Assembly: GCA_036504095.1 (NCBI GenBank) | Contig: DASXVS010000031.1 | Location: forward strand, 1 to 64,000 | Direction: 5' to 3' | Origin: Armatimonadota bacterium | GTDB taxonomy: Bacteria; Armatimonadota; DTGP01; JAKQQT01 | DNA: 64,000 bases | Shown here: piece by piece, positions 37,395-46,944 of the stretch | Numbering within the stretch: position 1 is the stretch's first letter | How the letters are laid out: the number at the start of each line of letters is the position of its first letter | Position numbers and translations under genes: made by a program | The notes under the pieces: generated by a model | Seen by the model: the letters and a program-made list of their open reading frames with translations, nothing else | Databases searched by the model: none | What the model was told of the DNA's origin: nothing

Positions 37395-39562
37395 AGTACC
37401 CGTCCACGTTCATGGCTGCAGTCGCTCTCCTCGCCGTTGAAACGGGCCCGTTTTGCGCGACCGTTCCCGACGGTTCCGGCGTGGTGACGGTGCTGGAGAA
37501 CCCCGTGCGTCCGGCCAACGTGGTCGTCCCATCCAGAGACCTCGGCGCGACGGTTGATGGCCTGGAATACGGTGACGTCGCGATGGTGTACACTCCCGCG
37601 AATCTTAAGGTGATGCGCGGGGTGGGTTTCGGGCCGCTCGCCTACCGCCTCCGGACCGAACTGGCGATCGAGGCGTGGCACTGGAACCCCAAAGGCCGCT
37701 GGAGCGACCCGGCGCGGAAACAGGGCTACTGGACGTCCGACGCCCGGCCGGGGCCACCCATCAATGTATCGTACGGCTATCGGCTACCCCGCCGGGGCAG
37801 CACGATCGACCAGGCAAACAACGATGGCTACAGCCGGATTGCCGACGGTGACGAGGCTACATTCTGGAAGAGCAATCCGTATCTGGACCGTCGTTATACG
37901 AGCGAAGACAATGCGAAGCACCCGCAGTGGCTCGTCATCGACCTGGGCGCGGCCGTTCCCGTCAACGCCATCCAGATCGCGTGGGGCGTGCCCTATGCCA
38001 CGGATTACCGGGTCGAGTACTGGCCGATTTCGCCGGGGCGGAAGGCCGACGGGATATCCTCCACCGTTGACGGGCGGCAATGGAAGGCGTTCCCGAGCGG
38101 CCTGGCCACGCGCGCCCGGGGCGGCAAAGCGTTTCTGAAACTATGCCGGGTACCGCTGAACGCGCGCCTCATCCGCGTCGTACTGACAGCGTCCTCGGGT
38201 AAGGCGCCGAAAAACTCGACGGACCCTCGCGACGCGACGGGATACGCGATCCGCGAGATATACGCCGGCACGGTGAACGCGAAAGGCACGTTGGTGGATG
38301 CGATCCGCCACGCGCACTCCGCTACAGGCCAGACCGTGATCTATGCGTCCTCCACCGACCCGTGGCATCGCGAGAAGGATATGGACCGGCGGATCGAGCA
38401 GCCGGGCTTCGACCTCCTGATGCGCAGCGGGCTTCCGAACAAGCGACCTCCGTTGCTGCCGGTTGGCATGCTGTATGACACACCGGAAAACGGGGCGGCC
38501 GCGATGCGCTATCTGAGGGCGCGCGGTTATCCCGTTGCCAATGTGGAGTTGGGAGAGGAGCCGGACGGTCAGTTCATGACGCCGGACGATTACGGAGCGC
38601 TCTTTGTGCAGTGGGCGACCGCTCTTCGGAAGGTCAACTCCAAACTGGTTTTCGGCGGCCCCGGGTTCCAAACCGATGTTGGCGGCTGGCCGACCTGGGT
38701 GGACGCGAAAGGCGACCGGTCGTGGACTCACCAGTTCCTCAGTTACCTCGCTTCCCGGAAGCGATCGGGAGACCTCGGCTTCTTCTCCTTCGAGTGGTAT
38801 CCGTTCGATGACGTCTGCGGGTCCATAACCCAGCAACTCCTCCAGGAGCCGACGCTGCTTGGGGATACCCTGCGGCGCCTCTGGAAAGAGGGCGTTCCGA
38901 GGGACATGCCGATGGTCATCACGGAATACGGCTACTCCTCATTCGCCGCTCGGGTCGAGGTGGATATCGAGGCGGCGCTGATGAATGCGGACATCGTGGG
39001 GCAGTTTCTCACACTGGGCGGGCATAGTGCGTACCTCTACGGCTACGAGCCAAACAGGCTGCTGCGCGAGTCCCCGGCGTGCGACACCTGGGGCAACCTG
39101 GCCCTGTTTCTGTACGATGACCTGCGCGGCGGCCTCTCTGCTACGGCGGCGTGCTGGGGCGCCGAAATGCTGATGAAGGATTTCCTGCGCGGCGCCTCGA
39201 AGGATCATCGGATAGAGGCGTGCGCGACCGACATCCGCAACCCGAAGGGGCTGCCACTCGTAACCGCATACAGCCAGCGCGATCCGGACGGAAAGCGGGC
39301 CCTGCTGCTGGTTAACAAGGACCCGTCGCGGGGGTGGAACGTGAGCGTTCGTCTGCTGGACGCACAGACCGGCGATATCCGCGGGTGGCGCACGGTGGTT
39401 GAGCAGGTCCAGTTCTCGAGGGGGCAGTACGTTTGGAAGCCGGACAGCGAGCGCGGCCGGGCGGTGGTGAACCTCCCGCCGCGCAGATCCTACATCCTCA
39501 AGCCGCCCGGCGACGGCTACCATCTACCGCCGTATTCGCTCACTGTTTTGCGGGAGAAGTGA
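37391..39562 (+). CDS. Secreted clan-A-type glycoside hydrolase with discoidin-like domain
   Basis: 723 residues. It has a signal peptide (MKYPSTFMAAVALLAVE) and a discoidin (F5/8)-like sandwich in the first half (HPQWLVIDLGAAVPVNAIQI). The catalytic barrel follows: VANVELGEEPDGQFMTPDDY has the likely acid/base Glu after strand 4, and PMVITEYGYSSFAARVEVDI has the likely nucleophile Glu at strand 7. A beta-sandwich ends the chain. The order resembles GH39- or GH5-type enzymes, but the family cannot be fixed by eye. It starts inside the DUF3006 stop codon. Substrate probably a plant or exopolysaccharide glycan. Confidence 0.8.
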   Translation: MKYPSTFMAAVALLAVETGPFCATVPDGSGVVTVLENPVRPANVVVPSRDLGATVDGLEYGDVAMVYTPANLKVMRGVGFGPLAYRLRTELAIEAWHWNPKGRWSDPARKQGYWTSDARPGPPINVSYGYRLPRRGSTIDQANNDGYSRIADGDEATFWKSNPYLDRRYTSEDNAKHPQWLVIDLGAAVPVNAIQIAWGVPYATDYRVEYWPISPGRKADGISSTVDGRQWKAFPSGLATRARGGKAFLKLCRVPLNARLIRVVLTASSGKAPKNSTDPRDATGYAIREIYAGTVNAKGTLVDAIRHAHSATGQTVIYASSTDPWHREKDMDRRIEQPGFDLLMRSGLPNKRPPLLPVGMLYDTPENGAAAMRYLRARGYPVANVELGEEPDGQFMTPDDYGALFVQWATALRKVNSKLVFGGPGFQTDVGGWPTWVDAKGDRSWTHQFLSYLASRKRSGDLGFFSFEWYPFDDVCGSITQQLLQEPTLLGDTLRRLWKEGVPRDMPMVITEYGYSSFAARVEVDIEAALMNADIVGQFLTLGGHSAYLYGYEPNRLLRESPACDTWGNLALFLYDDLRGGLSATAACWGAEMLMKDFLRGASKDHRIEACATDIRNPKGLPLVTAYSQRDPDGKRALLLVNKDPSRGWNVSVRLLDAQTGDIRGWRTVVEQVQFSRGQYVWKPDSERGRAVVNLPPRRSYILKPPGDGYHLPPYSLTVLREK

Positions 39563-39569
39563 TGGGCGC

Positions 39570-40676
39570 CTAGTCGGCGGCGGTCGTTCCGTCCACGCCG
39601 TACTGCTTGAGAAGCACTTCCAACTGCTGCAGGGCCAGCGGGGAGACGGCGCCGATGTTCTGCAACTGGGTGACGAGGTTGCCCAGCCCCATGGTGAGCA
39701 TCTTGCGGGATTCCCTGGCTCGCTGCGTGTCCGAGCCGGCCAGGAGGCGCATGGTGTCCGCGATCTGCATCAGGGAGCCGACGATGAGGTGTTCATTGCC
39801 GGGGGCGGGGCCAATGTGGCCGCCCTCTTCAGCCGACAGATTATGGACGGCTTCGGTATCGGCGCTGGTCAGGATCGGCGGTTCCTCGCGCTCGAGTTTT
39901 CGCAGGGCGATGCCCACGGCGCGATAGAGCGGTGTGTTGCTCATATCCTTGCCGGCCGCCACGCCGTAGTCTTCCTTGTTTGTGCCGTAGAACATCGGGT
40001 CGGTGGTGGCGTAGTTGACGAACATGAGGGCGATGAATTTCTGGAAGACGTCGCGGTCGAAACAGAGTTTGTCCCAGTAGTTGCCGTCGTTCTGGACGGA
40101 GAGGAGAACGTCCTTGATGAGCATGGCCACGAAGGCGCGGGCTTCGAGGTCCTGGGTCTGGTCCAGCGAGTGCTGCGGAAGGAGTTCCCAGCGATAGATG
40201 TAAGCGTCCTGGCCGGGATCCGCGGTAGGGACCGACTGAAAGACGTTGACCTTCATCATATTGTCGAGGGTGCGGCGGTCGGTGCCGTCCTTGCACAGGC
40301 GGATGGAGTAGCGCTTGAACTCTTCCATATCCGTGCCGAGGAAGAAGGACTGGCGTTTCGCGATACGTTCGTGGAGTTCGCCGAGGCGCAGCACGAGGCT
40401 TTCGCGCGCCGTCTGAATCATGGCCATCATCTCGGCCTGGAGTTCGGGGTCGTCCGAGAACGCTTCCAGCGTTTCGAACGTGGTCCGGATGATGGCGAAA
40501 TCATTCAGGCCGTCTTCGAGGCAGGGGTAGGCGATTCCGAGGGTCATATCCTCGGGAAAATCGTTGATCTCCTCCGCGTTGTGCCATCCCATCTCCGGCG
40601 GGACGAGGGCATAGAAGCGGTTCTTTGTTGCTTTGCTTTTCAGCAGGACGACGGTTCTGTTATCGGGACCTTCCAT
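39570..40676 (-). CDS. Conserved-looking cytoplasmic protein of unknown function
   Basis: 368 residues without signal peptide or membrane segment. The N-terminal part starts MEGPDNRTVVLLKSKATKNR; the middle is helical and acidic (DPELQAEMMAMIQTARESLV), and the C-terminal 60 residues form regular helices (MLTMGLGNLVTQLQNIGAVS). No motif was recognised. Expression seems well organised: TATAAT at 40709-40704 (minus strand), about 27 bases of leader and GAGAGGA before the ATG. It converges on the glycosidase gene, seven bases apart. Confidence 0.75.
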   Translation of the reverse strand: MEGPDNRTVVLLKSKATKNRFYALVPPEMGWHNAEEINDFPEDMTLGIAYPCLEDGLNDFAIIRTTFETLEAFSDDPELQAEMMAMIQTARESLVLRLGELHERIAKRQSFFLGTDMEEFKRYSIRLCKDGTDRRTLDNMMKVNVFQSVPTADPGQDAYIYRWELLPQHSLDQTQDLEARAFVAMLIKDVLLSVQNDGNYWDKLCFDRDVFQKFIALMFVNYATTDPMFYGTNKEDYGVAAGKDMSNTPLYRAVGIALRKLEREEPPILTSADTEAVHNLSAEEGGHIGPAPGNEHLIVGSLMQIADTMRLLAGSDTQRARESRKMLTMGLGNLVTQLQNIGAVSPLALQQLEVLLKQYGVDGTTAAD

Positions 40677-40786
40677 CAGGGGGCTGTTTCCTCTCTAGAA
40701 TCCATTATAGACGCGGGCATAGCGGGTGATGACAGCGACCGCGAGGGCACCGCCGCTTCGCCTTCCCAAAGCGCCGCTGCCGTCGT

Positions 40787-40816
40787 TTGACACACCCGTT
40801 CCTCGCGTGGTAATAT
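40787..40816 (+). promoter_or_regulatory. Sigma-70-type promoter of secG
   Basis: A perfect TTGACA (40787-40792), an 18-base spacer and TAATAT (40811-40816) precede secG by about 43 bases. Confidence 0.75.
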
Positions 40817-40858
40817 GGAAAGGCGTCAATTCTGAACGCCTTGAAGGAGCATCAGGTC

Positions 40859-41104
40859 TTGGAAATACTCCACAACATTGCGATGATCGCGCAGTTCTTC
40901 GTCGCCTTTGCGCTTATCGCGGTCGTCATGTCCCAAACCAATAAGGATCAGGGCATGGGCGGAGCGCTGAGCGGACAAAACGCTGATGCGTCCCGCTACA
41001 AGGGCGGCTACGAAGAGAAGATGGACAACCTGGCGAAGAACCTGGCGTTCTGGTTTCTGGGTCTCTCCTTCGCGGTGGCCGTCTTCGCCCACCTCGCGGG
41101 CTGA
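40859..41104 (+). CDS. secG: Preprotein translocase subunit SecG
   Basis: SecG is the small two-helix partner of SecYE in general protein export. 81 residues: helix 1 (IAMIAQFFVAFALIAVVMSQ), the conserved loop around QGMGGALSGQ, and helix 2 (LAKNLAFWFLGLSFAVAVFA). The start is most likely TTG at 40859 because AAGGAG (40844-40849) then has normal spacing; the earlier in-frame TTG at 40841 would place that site inside the gene. tRNA-Leu follows. Confidence 0.9.
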   Translation: MEILHNIAMIAQFFVAFALIAVVMSQTNKDQGMGGALSGQNADASRYKGGYEEKMDNLAKNLAFWFLGLSFAVAVFAHLAG

Positions 41105-41122
41105 AGGCCACACGCCGCCTGA

Positions 41123-41151
41123 TTGAAGGCGCGTGCGCGCACCGGTAGAAT
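41123..41151 (+). promoter_or_regulatory. Promoter of tRNA-Leu
   Basis: TTGAAG (41123-41128), a 17-base spacer and TAGAAT (41146-41151) lie 14 bases before the mature 5' end. Confidence 0.6.
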
Positions 41152-41164
41152 AGAATACAGCCAT

Positions 41165-41248
41165 GGGGATATGGTGGAACGGCAGACACGCTGTCTTGAG
41201 GGGGCAGTGCCGAAAGGCGTGAGAGTTCAAATCTCTCTATCCCCACCA
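41165..41248 (+). tRNA. tRNA-Leu (anticodon GAG)
   Basis: The acceptor arms GGGGATA and TATCCCC pair. The D region is GGTGGAACGGCAGACACG. The anticodon stem CTGTC/GGCAG encloses loop TTGAGGG with GAG at positions 34-36. The long variable arm (TGCCGAAAGGCGT) is class II, as for leucine. The T arm is GAGAG-TTCAAAT-CTCTC, and CCA is encoded at 41246-41248. Confidence 0.96.
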
Positions 41249-41330
41249 CAAACGGGCTGATGCCCGCGGCGGACAGCCGACCCGTTGTCTCGATGCTTCC
41301 GCATTCCCAATCCTGAAGGAGCGCGTCACA

Positions 41331-42884
41331 ATGGACCGGCGCTTCAGACGCAACGTGCTTGTCAGCGGCGTTGCGTTTTTTGTCAGTACAATGCCTGCCT
41401 GCCTCGCTTCGGACTGGCCGCAGTTCCGAGGCGGCCAGACGCTTTCCGGCGCCGCTCCGGCAACCTCCGGAACGATGCTTACCCCCGTCTGGAACGTTCG
41501 GCTCCCCTCGCTGATTGTCGGCGGCGCGACCTTTGGCCCCGGCATCTCAGCCTCGGCTGCCATCGCCACCGTCACCATAGGGGGAGTCCAACGGCGCACG
41601 GTTTTCATCGCCAGCCAGAACACCCACGTATACGCCTTTGACGCCGGCACCGGCAACCTCCTCTGGGAAGCCGCGGCGGGCGACCGCATCGAATCCACGC
41701 CGTTGGTCAGGGACAACGTCGTTTACTTTGTGACCAGTGGCGGAAGCCTCACCGCCCTCGACGCCGCCACGGGGTCCAGCCTCTGGGTCCACAACAGCGG
41801 AGGCTGGCAGGACCGGGCCTCTCCCAACTTCTCGGGAACGAACATCATCTGCTGCACGGGATACCCGAAGAAGGATATCTATGCGGTTCCGGCGGGCTTT
41901 GCCAACCCCGCGCCCGAGGCCTGGCATTTTTCGACGCTCCAGTTCGTTTACTCCTCGCCGGCGGTGGACCCGGCCACGCAGAATATCTACTGCGCTTCGC
42001 AGGATGGCTACGTGTATGGCTTGAAGCCGGATGGGACAGCCTTGTGGTCCACACCGTTCTATACAAACGGCGGCATCTTCCGCGCCTCTCCGGCGTTCGG
42101 AAACGGAAGAGTGTACATCACCGGGGGAAACTACGACTGGAACCTTCACGCCATAGACGCCGCCACGGGCAGTCTCGCATGGGATGCGCCGATGCGCCCT
42201 GTGCCGGATCCGGACACTCTGAGCCCGTTTGACTACAAGAACGCCATCATCTCGAGCGCGGCCGCCGACGGCAATTTCATCTGCCTGGCCGGCGGCTACT
42301 GCAATAACCTTGGTACGTCCCAACTCTACGCATACCGCGACGATGGCGCCACCGGCACGCTCCTGTGGAAGACGCCGCTGCCGAACAGGTCCCAGCAGTA
42401 CCTTTCATCGCCCGCCGTCACGCCTTCGTCGGTGATCGTGGGCGTGGCCGCCGCCACGGACCCGGCGCATCCCACCTGGCCAACCGGGCGGGTGTACGTT
42501 GCGGATCGGACCACCGGCGCGACGGTCTGGTACTCGGCCGGAAGCAGCGCCTATACCGGCGGTCCGATTCTGGCTTCGCCCGCTGTGTCCGGCGACCTTG
42601 TGGTTGTGGGTGACACGAGCGGGCTGGTGTCGGCATACCAGGCCGTGCCCGGCGGCGATGCGGATGGCGACGGCGTCGTGACGGTGCTCGACGCCGTGAA
42701 CTTGATGAATGTTTCCAGCGGGGACGGAATCGGAAGCCCGATGCAGACCCTTCGGGCCGACGTCTATCCTCGGGACACGGTATCCCCCGACGCGCTGCGA
42801 TCGTTTGGGGACGGAAAGATCACCCCGGGTGACGTGGATCGCGTCCTCGCCCGCGCGGTTGGACTGGAACTCGACCTGCCGTAA
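41331..42884 (+). CDS. Secreted PQQ-type beta-propeller protein with dockerin-like tail
   Basis: 517 residues with a signal peptide (RRFRRNVLVSGVAFFVSTMP). PQQ/BamB-like blades are evident (HVYAFDAGTGNLLWEAAAGD, SLTALDAATGSSLWVHNSGG, HAIDAATGSLAWDAPM, DLVVVGDTSGLVSAYQAVPG). After the propeller comes GDADGDGVVTVLDAVNLMNV and, about 40 residues on, FGDGKITPGDVDRVLARAVG. These are paired calcium-binding segments as in dockerins. The tail may anchor the protein to a partner or act as a calcium-stabilised cap. AAGGAGCG precedes the start. Confidence 0.88.
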   Translation: MDRRFRRNVLVSGVAFFVSTMPACLASDWPQFRGGQTLSGAAPATSGTMLTPVWNVRLPSLIVGGATFGPGISASAAIATVTIGGVQRRTVFIASQNTHVYAFDAGTGNLLWEAAAGDRIESTPLVRDNVVYFVTSGGSLTALDAATGSSLWVHNSGGWQDRASPNFSGTNIICCTGYPKKDIYAVPAGFANPAPEAWHFSTLQFVYSSPAVDPATQNIYCASQDGYVYGLKPDGTALWSTPFYTNGGIFRASPAFGNGRVYITGGNYDWNLHAIDAATGSLAWDAPMRPVPDPDTLSPFDYKNAIISSAAADGNFICLAGGYCNNLGTSQLYAYRDDGATGTLLWKTPLPNRSQQYLSSPAVTPSSVIVGVAAATDPAHPTWPTGRVYVADRTTGATVWYSAGSSAYTGGPILASPAVSGDLVVVGDTSGLVSAYQAVPGGDADGDGVVTVLDAVNLMNVSSGDGIGSPMQTLRADVYPRDTVSPDALRSFGDGKITPGDVDRVLARAVGLELDLP

Positions 42885-42916
42885 CGACGTTATTTTAGTG
42901 TCGGTGGTTGAAGTGC

Positions 42917-42954
42917 GATGGGCCGGCGAGTCAATGGCGATTCGCCGGCCCATC
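42917..42954 (+). terminator. 13-bp hairpin after propeller gene
   Basis: GATGGGCCGGCGA (42917-42929) pairs exactly with TCGCCGGCCCATC (42942-42954). It stands between the propeller gene and the reductase gene. Confidence 0.6.
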
Positions 42955-43009
42955 ACCGCGAGCGCAGCACTACAATCCCTTATCACCTTTCGAAAGGACA
43001 CCTCCCCCA

Positions 43010-43984
43010 ATGGCGGAAACCGCAATGAAGTACAGGCGCCTCGGTCGCGCCGGCATGCAAGTCTCAGAGGTCGCACTCGGGAGCTGGCTCACTTACGGCA
43101 ATGCCGTGGGAGACGACACGGCCGCGCAATGCGTGAGAACGGCCTACGACCTTGGCGTCAACTTTTTCGACACCGCGAACGTGTATGCAAGGGGCGAAGC
43201 GGAACTCGTCTACGGGAAGGTTCTGCGTGAATACCCGCGTGACACAATCGTGGTGGCCACCAAGGTCTACTTTCCGATGCGACCCGGCCCCAACGGCTCC
43301 GGCCTCGGCCGGAAGCACATCCGGGAGCAGATCGACGCCAGTCTCCAGCGCCTCGGAATGGACTATCTCGACCTTTACCAGTGTCATCGCTGGGACGCCA
43401 ACACCCCGGTCGAAGAGACCATCCTGGCCCTGGAAGACCTTGTGAAGGCGGGCAAGATCCTGTACTACGGCGTGAGCGAGTGGAGCGCCGAGCAGATTGA
43501 GCAGGGGCAGAACGTGGCGCGGTCCCGCGGCCTCTACGGGATGGTCAGCAACCAGCCTTACTACAACATGCTGGGGCGATCGATCGAGCGCGAAGTCATC
43601 CCCACTTGCGAACGGCACGGGATCGGGCAGGTAATCTTCTCGCCTTTGGCGCAGGGCGTTCTCACGGGCAAGTACCGGCCCGGTGAGCCGGCGCCGGCGG
43701 GCACGCGCGCCACCGACGAGAAAATGAGCATCTTCATGCGGCCGGGCGAAGGGGCGATGAGCGATGAGTCCCTGGCGCGCGTGCAGAGACTGGCCCCGAT
43801 TGCGGCCCGCCTCGGCGTCAGCATGGCCCAGATGGCGCTGGCGTGGATTTTGCGTCTGCCCAATATCAGCAGCGTCATCGTGGGAGCCAGCCGGCCCGAA
43901 CAGGTCAAGCAGAACGCGGCGGCCAGCGGAATCACCCTGGACGAGGCAACGTTGGCCGAAATCGAAGGCGTTCTGGGCTCCTGA
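43010..43984 (+). CDS. Aldo/keto reductase
   Basis: An NADPH-dependent carbonyl reductase with a TIM barrel, 324 residues, in the subgroup of the potassium-channel beta subunit and YghZ-like enzymes. Catalytic tetrad: Asp and Tyr in FFDTANVYARGEAELVYGK, Lys in VVATKVYFPM, His in LYQCHRWD. The cofactor-binding end is VIVGASRPEQVKQN. ATG 43010 has AAAGGA eleven bases upstream; ATG 43028 is a possible alternative. The substrate is unknown. Confidence 0.92.
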   Translation: MAETAMKYRRLGRAGMQVSEVALGSWLTYGNAVGDDTAAQCVRTAYDLGVNFFDTANVYARGEAELVYGKVLREYPRDTIVVATKVYFPMRPGPNGSGLGRKHIREQIDASLQRLGMDYLDLYQCHRWDANTPVEETILALEDLVKAGKILYYGVSEWSAEQIEQGQNVARSRGLYGMVSNQPYYNMLGRSIEREVIPTCERHGIGQVIFSPLAQGVLTGKYRPGEPAPAGTRATDEKMSIFMRPGEGAMSDESLARVQRLAPIAARLGVSMAQMALAWILRLPNISSVIVGASRPEQVKQNAAASGITLDEATLAEIEGVLGS

Positions 43985-44044
43985 CTCGATTGTTACAGCG
44001 CCTGGAAAGCGCGGCGCGACTCCCGGATCTTCGCTCGCGCCGCG

Positions 44045-46057
44045 CTATTCCAGCCCGCTCCAGAGTTTCATCAGGCGCACCGCCTCTGCCACCGTTACCG
44101 CGCCACCCGCGAACTGGGCCTGGTCAACCGTTCCCTTAGCTAAGCCGCCCGCTACCTTGAGCGCCGTCGGCACTTCGACAGGGAACACGGCCGGCGCGGT
44201 GTAATGCGCCTTGAGCCAATAGACCGGTTTCGGGTCGGCGGCGGGGGTATCGAACGCCTCGATGAAGAAGGTGCAGAAGCCGGATGCCGGCGGAGTGTAC
44301 GTAAACCCGCCGCCCTGGGGACCGGCCTTGGTGAACGAAGACGTTGCCACCGTCGCGCCCGCGGGGTCGATCAGCGTGACGTCGAGGCGCGTGGTATCGG
44401 TCCAGGCCGGGTCGGTGTGATACCACAGTTCAAGCCTGATCGGCTTCCCCGCCTGCGCCCAGATGGATGCCACCTTGTTGGCGACTCCCATTTCAGCGGG
44501 GCGGATGTCCAGGTCCGTAGCGCCGGCGAATTCCTGGGTGGTTTCCCGTGGTCCCGCGGCGGCGTGCGGCGGGCCGGTGATCCCGTCCCTGGCATAACAG
44601 ACGTAACCCGCGCCGCCGGCGTTGGCCGGGATCGTGATGGTCGCGTTGCCGGCGCCGTCCGTCGTGACGTTGGGCGCGTGCCCTGTGTAGTCTTTTAGCG
44701 TGATGTTGGCGCCAAAGGCGGTCGCTACCGCCACCGTTTGCGCTGAAGCCCCATTGTCGTTCAGGCCGACCAGCAGGTTATCGTGTCCCACCTCGTTCCC
44801 CATGCGCTCATAGGCGAAGACGTCGCCGGACTTCCACCGCTGCTGAGTGCGCCCGTAGGCGATTTTCTCGTGGATCCAGATCAGGGGGTCCACCGCGGGC
44901 TTCAGGCCGTAGCAGCCCGCTTCCGTGGAGTAATCGCGGTAGAAGACGCACGGATAACCTTCGTTCGTGAGGATATATGAGTAGGCGAGCATTTTGTTGG
45001 CCGTGATCGGATCGCTCACGTCGGTATCGTGGTTCTCCACGAACGTCACGGCATGAAACGGGTCCACTCCAACGAGGCCGGCGTGGTCCAGGGACGCCAT
45101 GTTGAACGCGCCGCCGCCGGAACACATCGCCTTCAACTGGTACCTTAGCGGAAAGTCGAACGCGCTGCACCGGTTGTTCATCCCCCCGGCGCCGTTCACC
45201 CAGCGCTGGACCTTGCCCAGGTTGCCGTCATAATACTCGCCGAACGCGAGTTTTCCGGCCATCGCTCCCGTGGAGAGGAACGATGACAGCCAGTCAGTGC
45301 TGATCCCCTTCACGTAGTCGAGGCGGTAACCATCGGCGTCCAGAGCCTTAGTCAGCCAGTCGCCCGCATTGTTGAGGCCGTTCCACAGATAGCGGTTGGG
45401 GGTGGTGGAATTGACCGGCGCGAGGTCCGCCCCGAACGGGCTGGATGCTTCCAGTCCGGCGTCACCCGGATCCCAATCCGCCGGCACGTTGGGATCCTGC
45501 GGCACGAATATCAGGGGGGACGGGTTGAAATGGAAATCGCCGGGGTTCTTCTCAAAACGTCCGCCCGGGTAATGGCCGTATGCGTCCACGTATCTGAACT
45601 GGCGATTGCCGGAGTCACCGTCACGGTGGTTCTCCACGACGTCCAAATAGATATCAAGGTTGTTGGCCTTCAGCAACGCGCACAGACGCTGCAGTTGCTG
45701 CCGCGTGCCGTAGCGCGTGGACCCGTTCTGGGGGCTATGCTGCCACTTCGAGCCGATATCGTAATCGTCTAACGGATCGTAGCCCATGGAGACGCCGCCG
45801 TTGGCGCCCTTGATGGCCGGCGGCAGCCAGACGGCAGTGAATCCGGCCGTGGAGAGCGAGTGCGCTCGAGCCGCCAGATTGTCCCACCAGAACGTGCTCC
45901 GGTAGTTGGGGTCGCTCGTGGCGACGTTGGGGGTCGGGACGTCCTTGTAGAAGCCCTGGAGCATCACGCCCGCATCGACCGGCGTCCGGGCGCCAACAAG
46001 GGCGATCGCCAGAACGGCCGCCACCACGGTCTGAATACGTATTCCGGCAATTGCCAT
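44045..46057 (-). CDS. Secreted GH13 alpha-amylase
   Basis: It hydrolyses alpha-1,4-glucans outside the cell. 670 residues: signal peptide (MAIAGIRIQTVVAAVLAIAL), then the barrel with FTAVWLPPAIKG, DIYLDVVENHRDGD, the nucleophile Asp in GYRLDYVKGIS (near residue 246), the acid/base Glu in LAFGEYYDG and the third Asp in TFVENHDTDV. After the amylase C domain comes a jelly-roll-like section and a short terminal helix-pair (GAVTVAEAVRLMKLWSGLE) like half a dockerin. The promoter TATAAT lies at 46094-46089 on the minus strand. Confidence 0.94.
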   Translation of the reverse strand: MAIAGIRIQTVVAAVLAIALVGARTPVDAGVMLQGFYKDVPTPNVATSDPNYRSTFWWDNLAARAHSLSTAGFTAVWLPPAIKGANGGVSMGYDPLDDYDIGSKWQHSPQNGSTRYGTRQQLQRLCALLKANNLDIYLDVVENHRDGDSGNRQFRYVDAYGHYPGGRFEKNPGDFHFNPSPLIFVPQDPNVPADWDPGDAGLEASSPFGADLAPVNSTTPNRYLWNGLNNAGDWLTKALDADGYRLDYVKGISTDWLSSFLSTGAMAGKLAFGEYYDGNLGKVQRWVNGAGGMNNRCSAFDFPLRYQLKAMCSGGGAFNMASLDHAGLVGVDPFHAVTFVENHDTDVSDPITANKMLAYSYILTNEGYPCVFYRDYSTEAGCYGLKPAVDPLIWIHEKIAYGRTQQRWKSGDVFAYERMGNEVGHDNLLVGLNDNGASAQTVAVATAFGANITLKDYTGHAPNVTTDGAGNATITIPANAGGAGYVCYARDGITGPPHAAAGPRETTQEFAGATDLDIRPAEMGVANKVASIWAQAGKPIRLELWYHTDPAWTDTTRLDVTLIDPAGATVATSSFTKAGPQGGGFTYTPPASGFCTFFIEAFDTPAADPKPVYWLKAHYTAPAVFPVEVPTALKVAGGLAKGTVDQAQFAGGAVTVAEAVRLMKLWSGLE

Positions 46058-46159
46058 ACCGCGCTCCAGTCAGAGAATGGGATAGTCCATTATACCACAG
46101 GCTGGCACGCGGAACGGAGTGCGGATACGCTGACACACGCGGCACCCCGGCCCGATTCC

Positions 46160-46939
46160 TCACATGCCGGCGTCGCTGAGCGCCTTCGCCGCCAGGAGTT
46201 CGTCAAGGAATCGCGCCGATTTGAGCGGCCGGTCCGTGTGGTAGGCGAGGAACGTGCGAACCATTCGCAACAGATGGACCCTCGCCTGCGTCGTCATCTC
46301 GATGCGGGACGCACGCGGCATCTCCGAGGCGAGCATCTTCCTCGCCGCATCGATGGCGTCGGCGGATACAGTGAAGGCGTCCCTGGCGGCGGTGCGGCAA
46401 TCACCGCAGACTACCCCGCCCATCGTCGGGCTGAATGCCGCGAATGCCTTGCCCTCGCCGTGGCAGCGGGCGCAGACGTCCAGCGACGGCGTATAGCCCG
46501 AGACCGCCATCATGTGGAGGGTGAAGGCGGTGACGACCAGGTCCGGCTCTTCCAGGGCGCTGAGGACGTACAGCCCGGCGAGCAGAAGGTCGAAAACTTC
46601 CGCGTTCGGGTGCCGTTCTTCGGTGAGGTGGTCGGTTAGCTCCGCCATGTAGCTTGCGGCGGCGATTTTGTGGAGGCTGGAGCGAATTCCGGGGAACGCC
46701 TCACGGACATCGACCTGCGTGACGACGTCGAGGTGCAGCCCGACGGCGAAGAGGACGCGGCAATACCCGAAAAGCTCTGTGGCGCCGGCAAGGCGGGAGG
46801 CGGGGCGCCGCGAGCCTTTCGCCACGGCGCTGACCTTGCCCAACTCGCGGGTGAGGAACGTGACGATTTTATCTGTCTCGGCCAGGTTGATGCGCCGCAG
46901 CACGATGGCGTTGGCGCGGTATACGCGAGGGGAAGGCAT
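46160..46939 (-). CDS. recO: DNA repair protein RecO
   Basis: RecO helps load RecA at gaps with RecF and RecR. 259 residues: N-terminal OB fold (YRANAIVLRRINLAETDKIV, LGKVSAVAKGSRRPASRLAG) and a central helical domain with a four-cysteine zinc finger (CARCHGEGKAF ... GVVCGDCRTA). The C-terminal helix holds FLDELLAAKALSDAGM. Standard length and order. It is preceded by deoC on the same strand, with a simple-sequence hairpin between. Confidence 0.95.
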   Translation of the reverse strand: MPSPRVYRANAIVLRRINLAETDKIVTFLTRELGKVSAVAKGSRRPASRLAGATELFGYCRVLFAVGLHLDVVTQVDVREAFPGIRSSLHKIAAASYMAELTDHLTEERHPNAEVFDLLLAGLYVLSALEEPDLVVTAFTLHMMAVSGYTPSLDVCARCHGEGKAFAAFSPTMGGVVCGDCRTAARDAFTVSADAIDAARKMLASEMPRASRIEMTTQARVHLLRMVRTFLAYHTDRPLKSARFLDELLAAKALSDAGM

Positions 46940-46944
46940 AGGGA

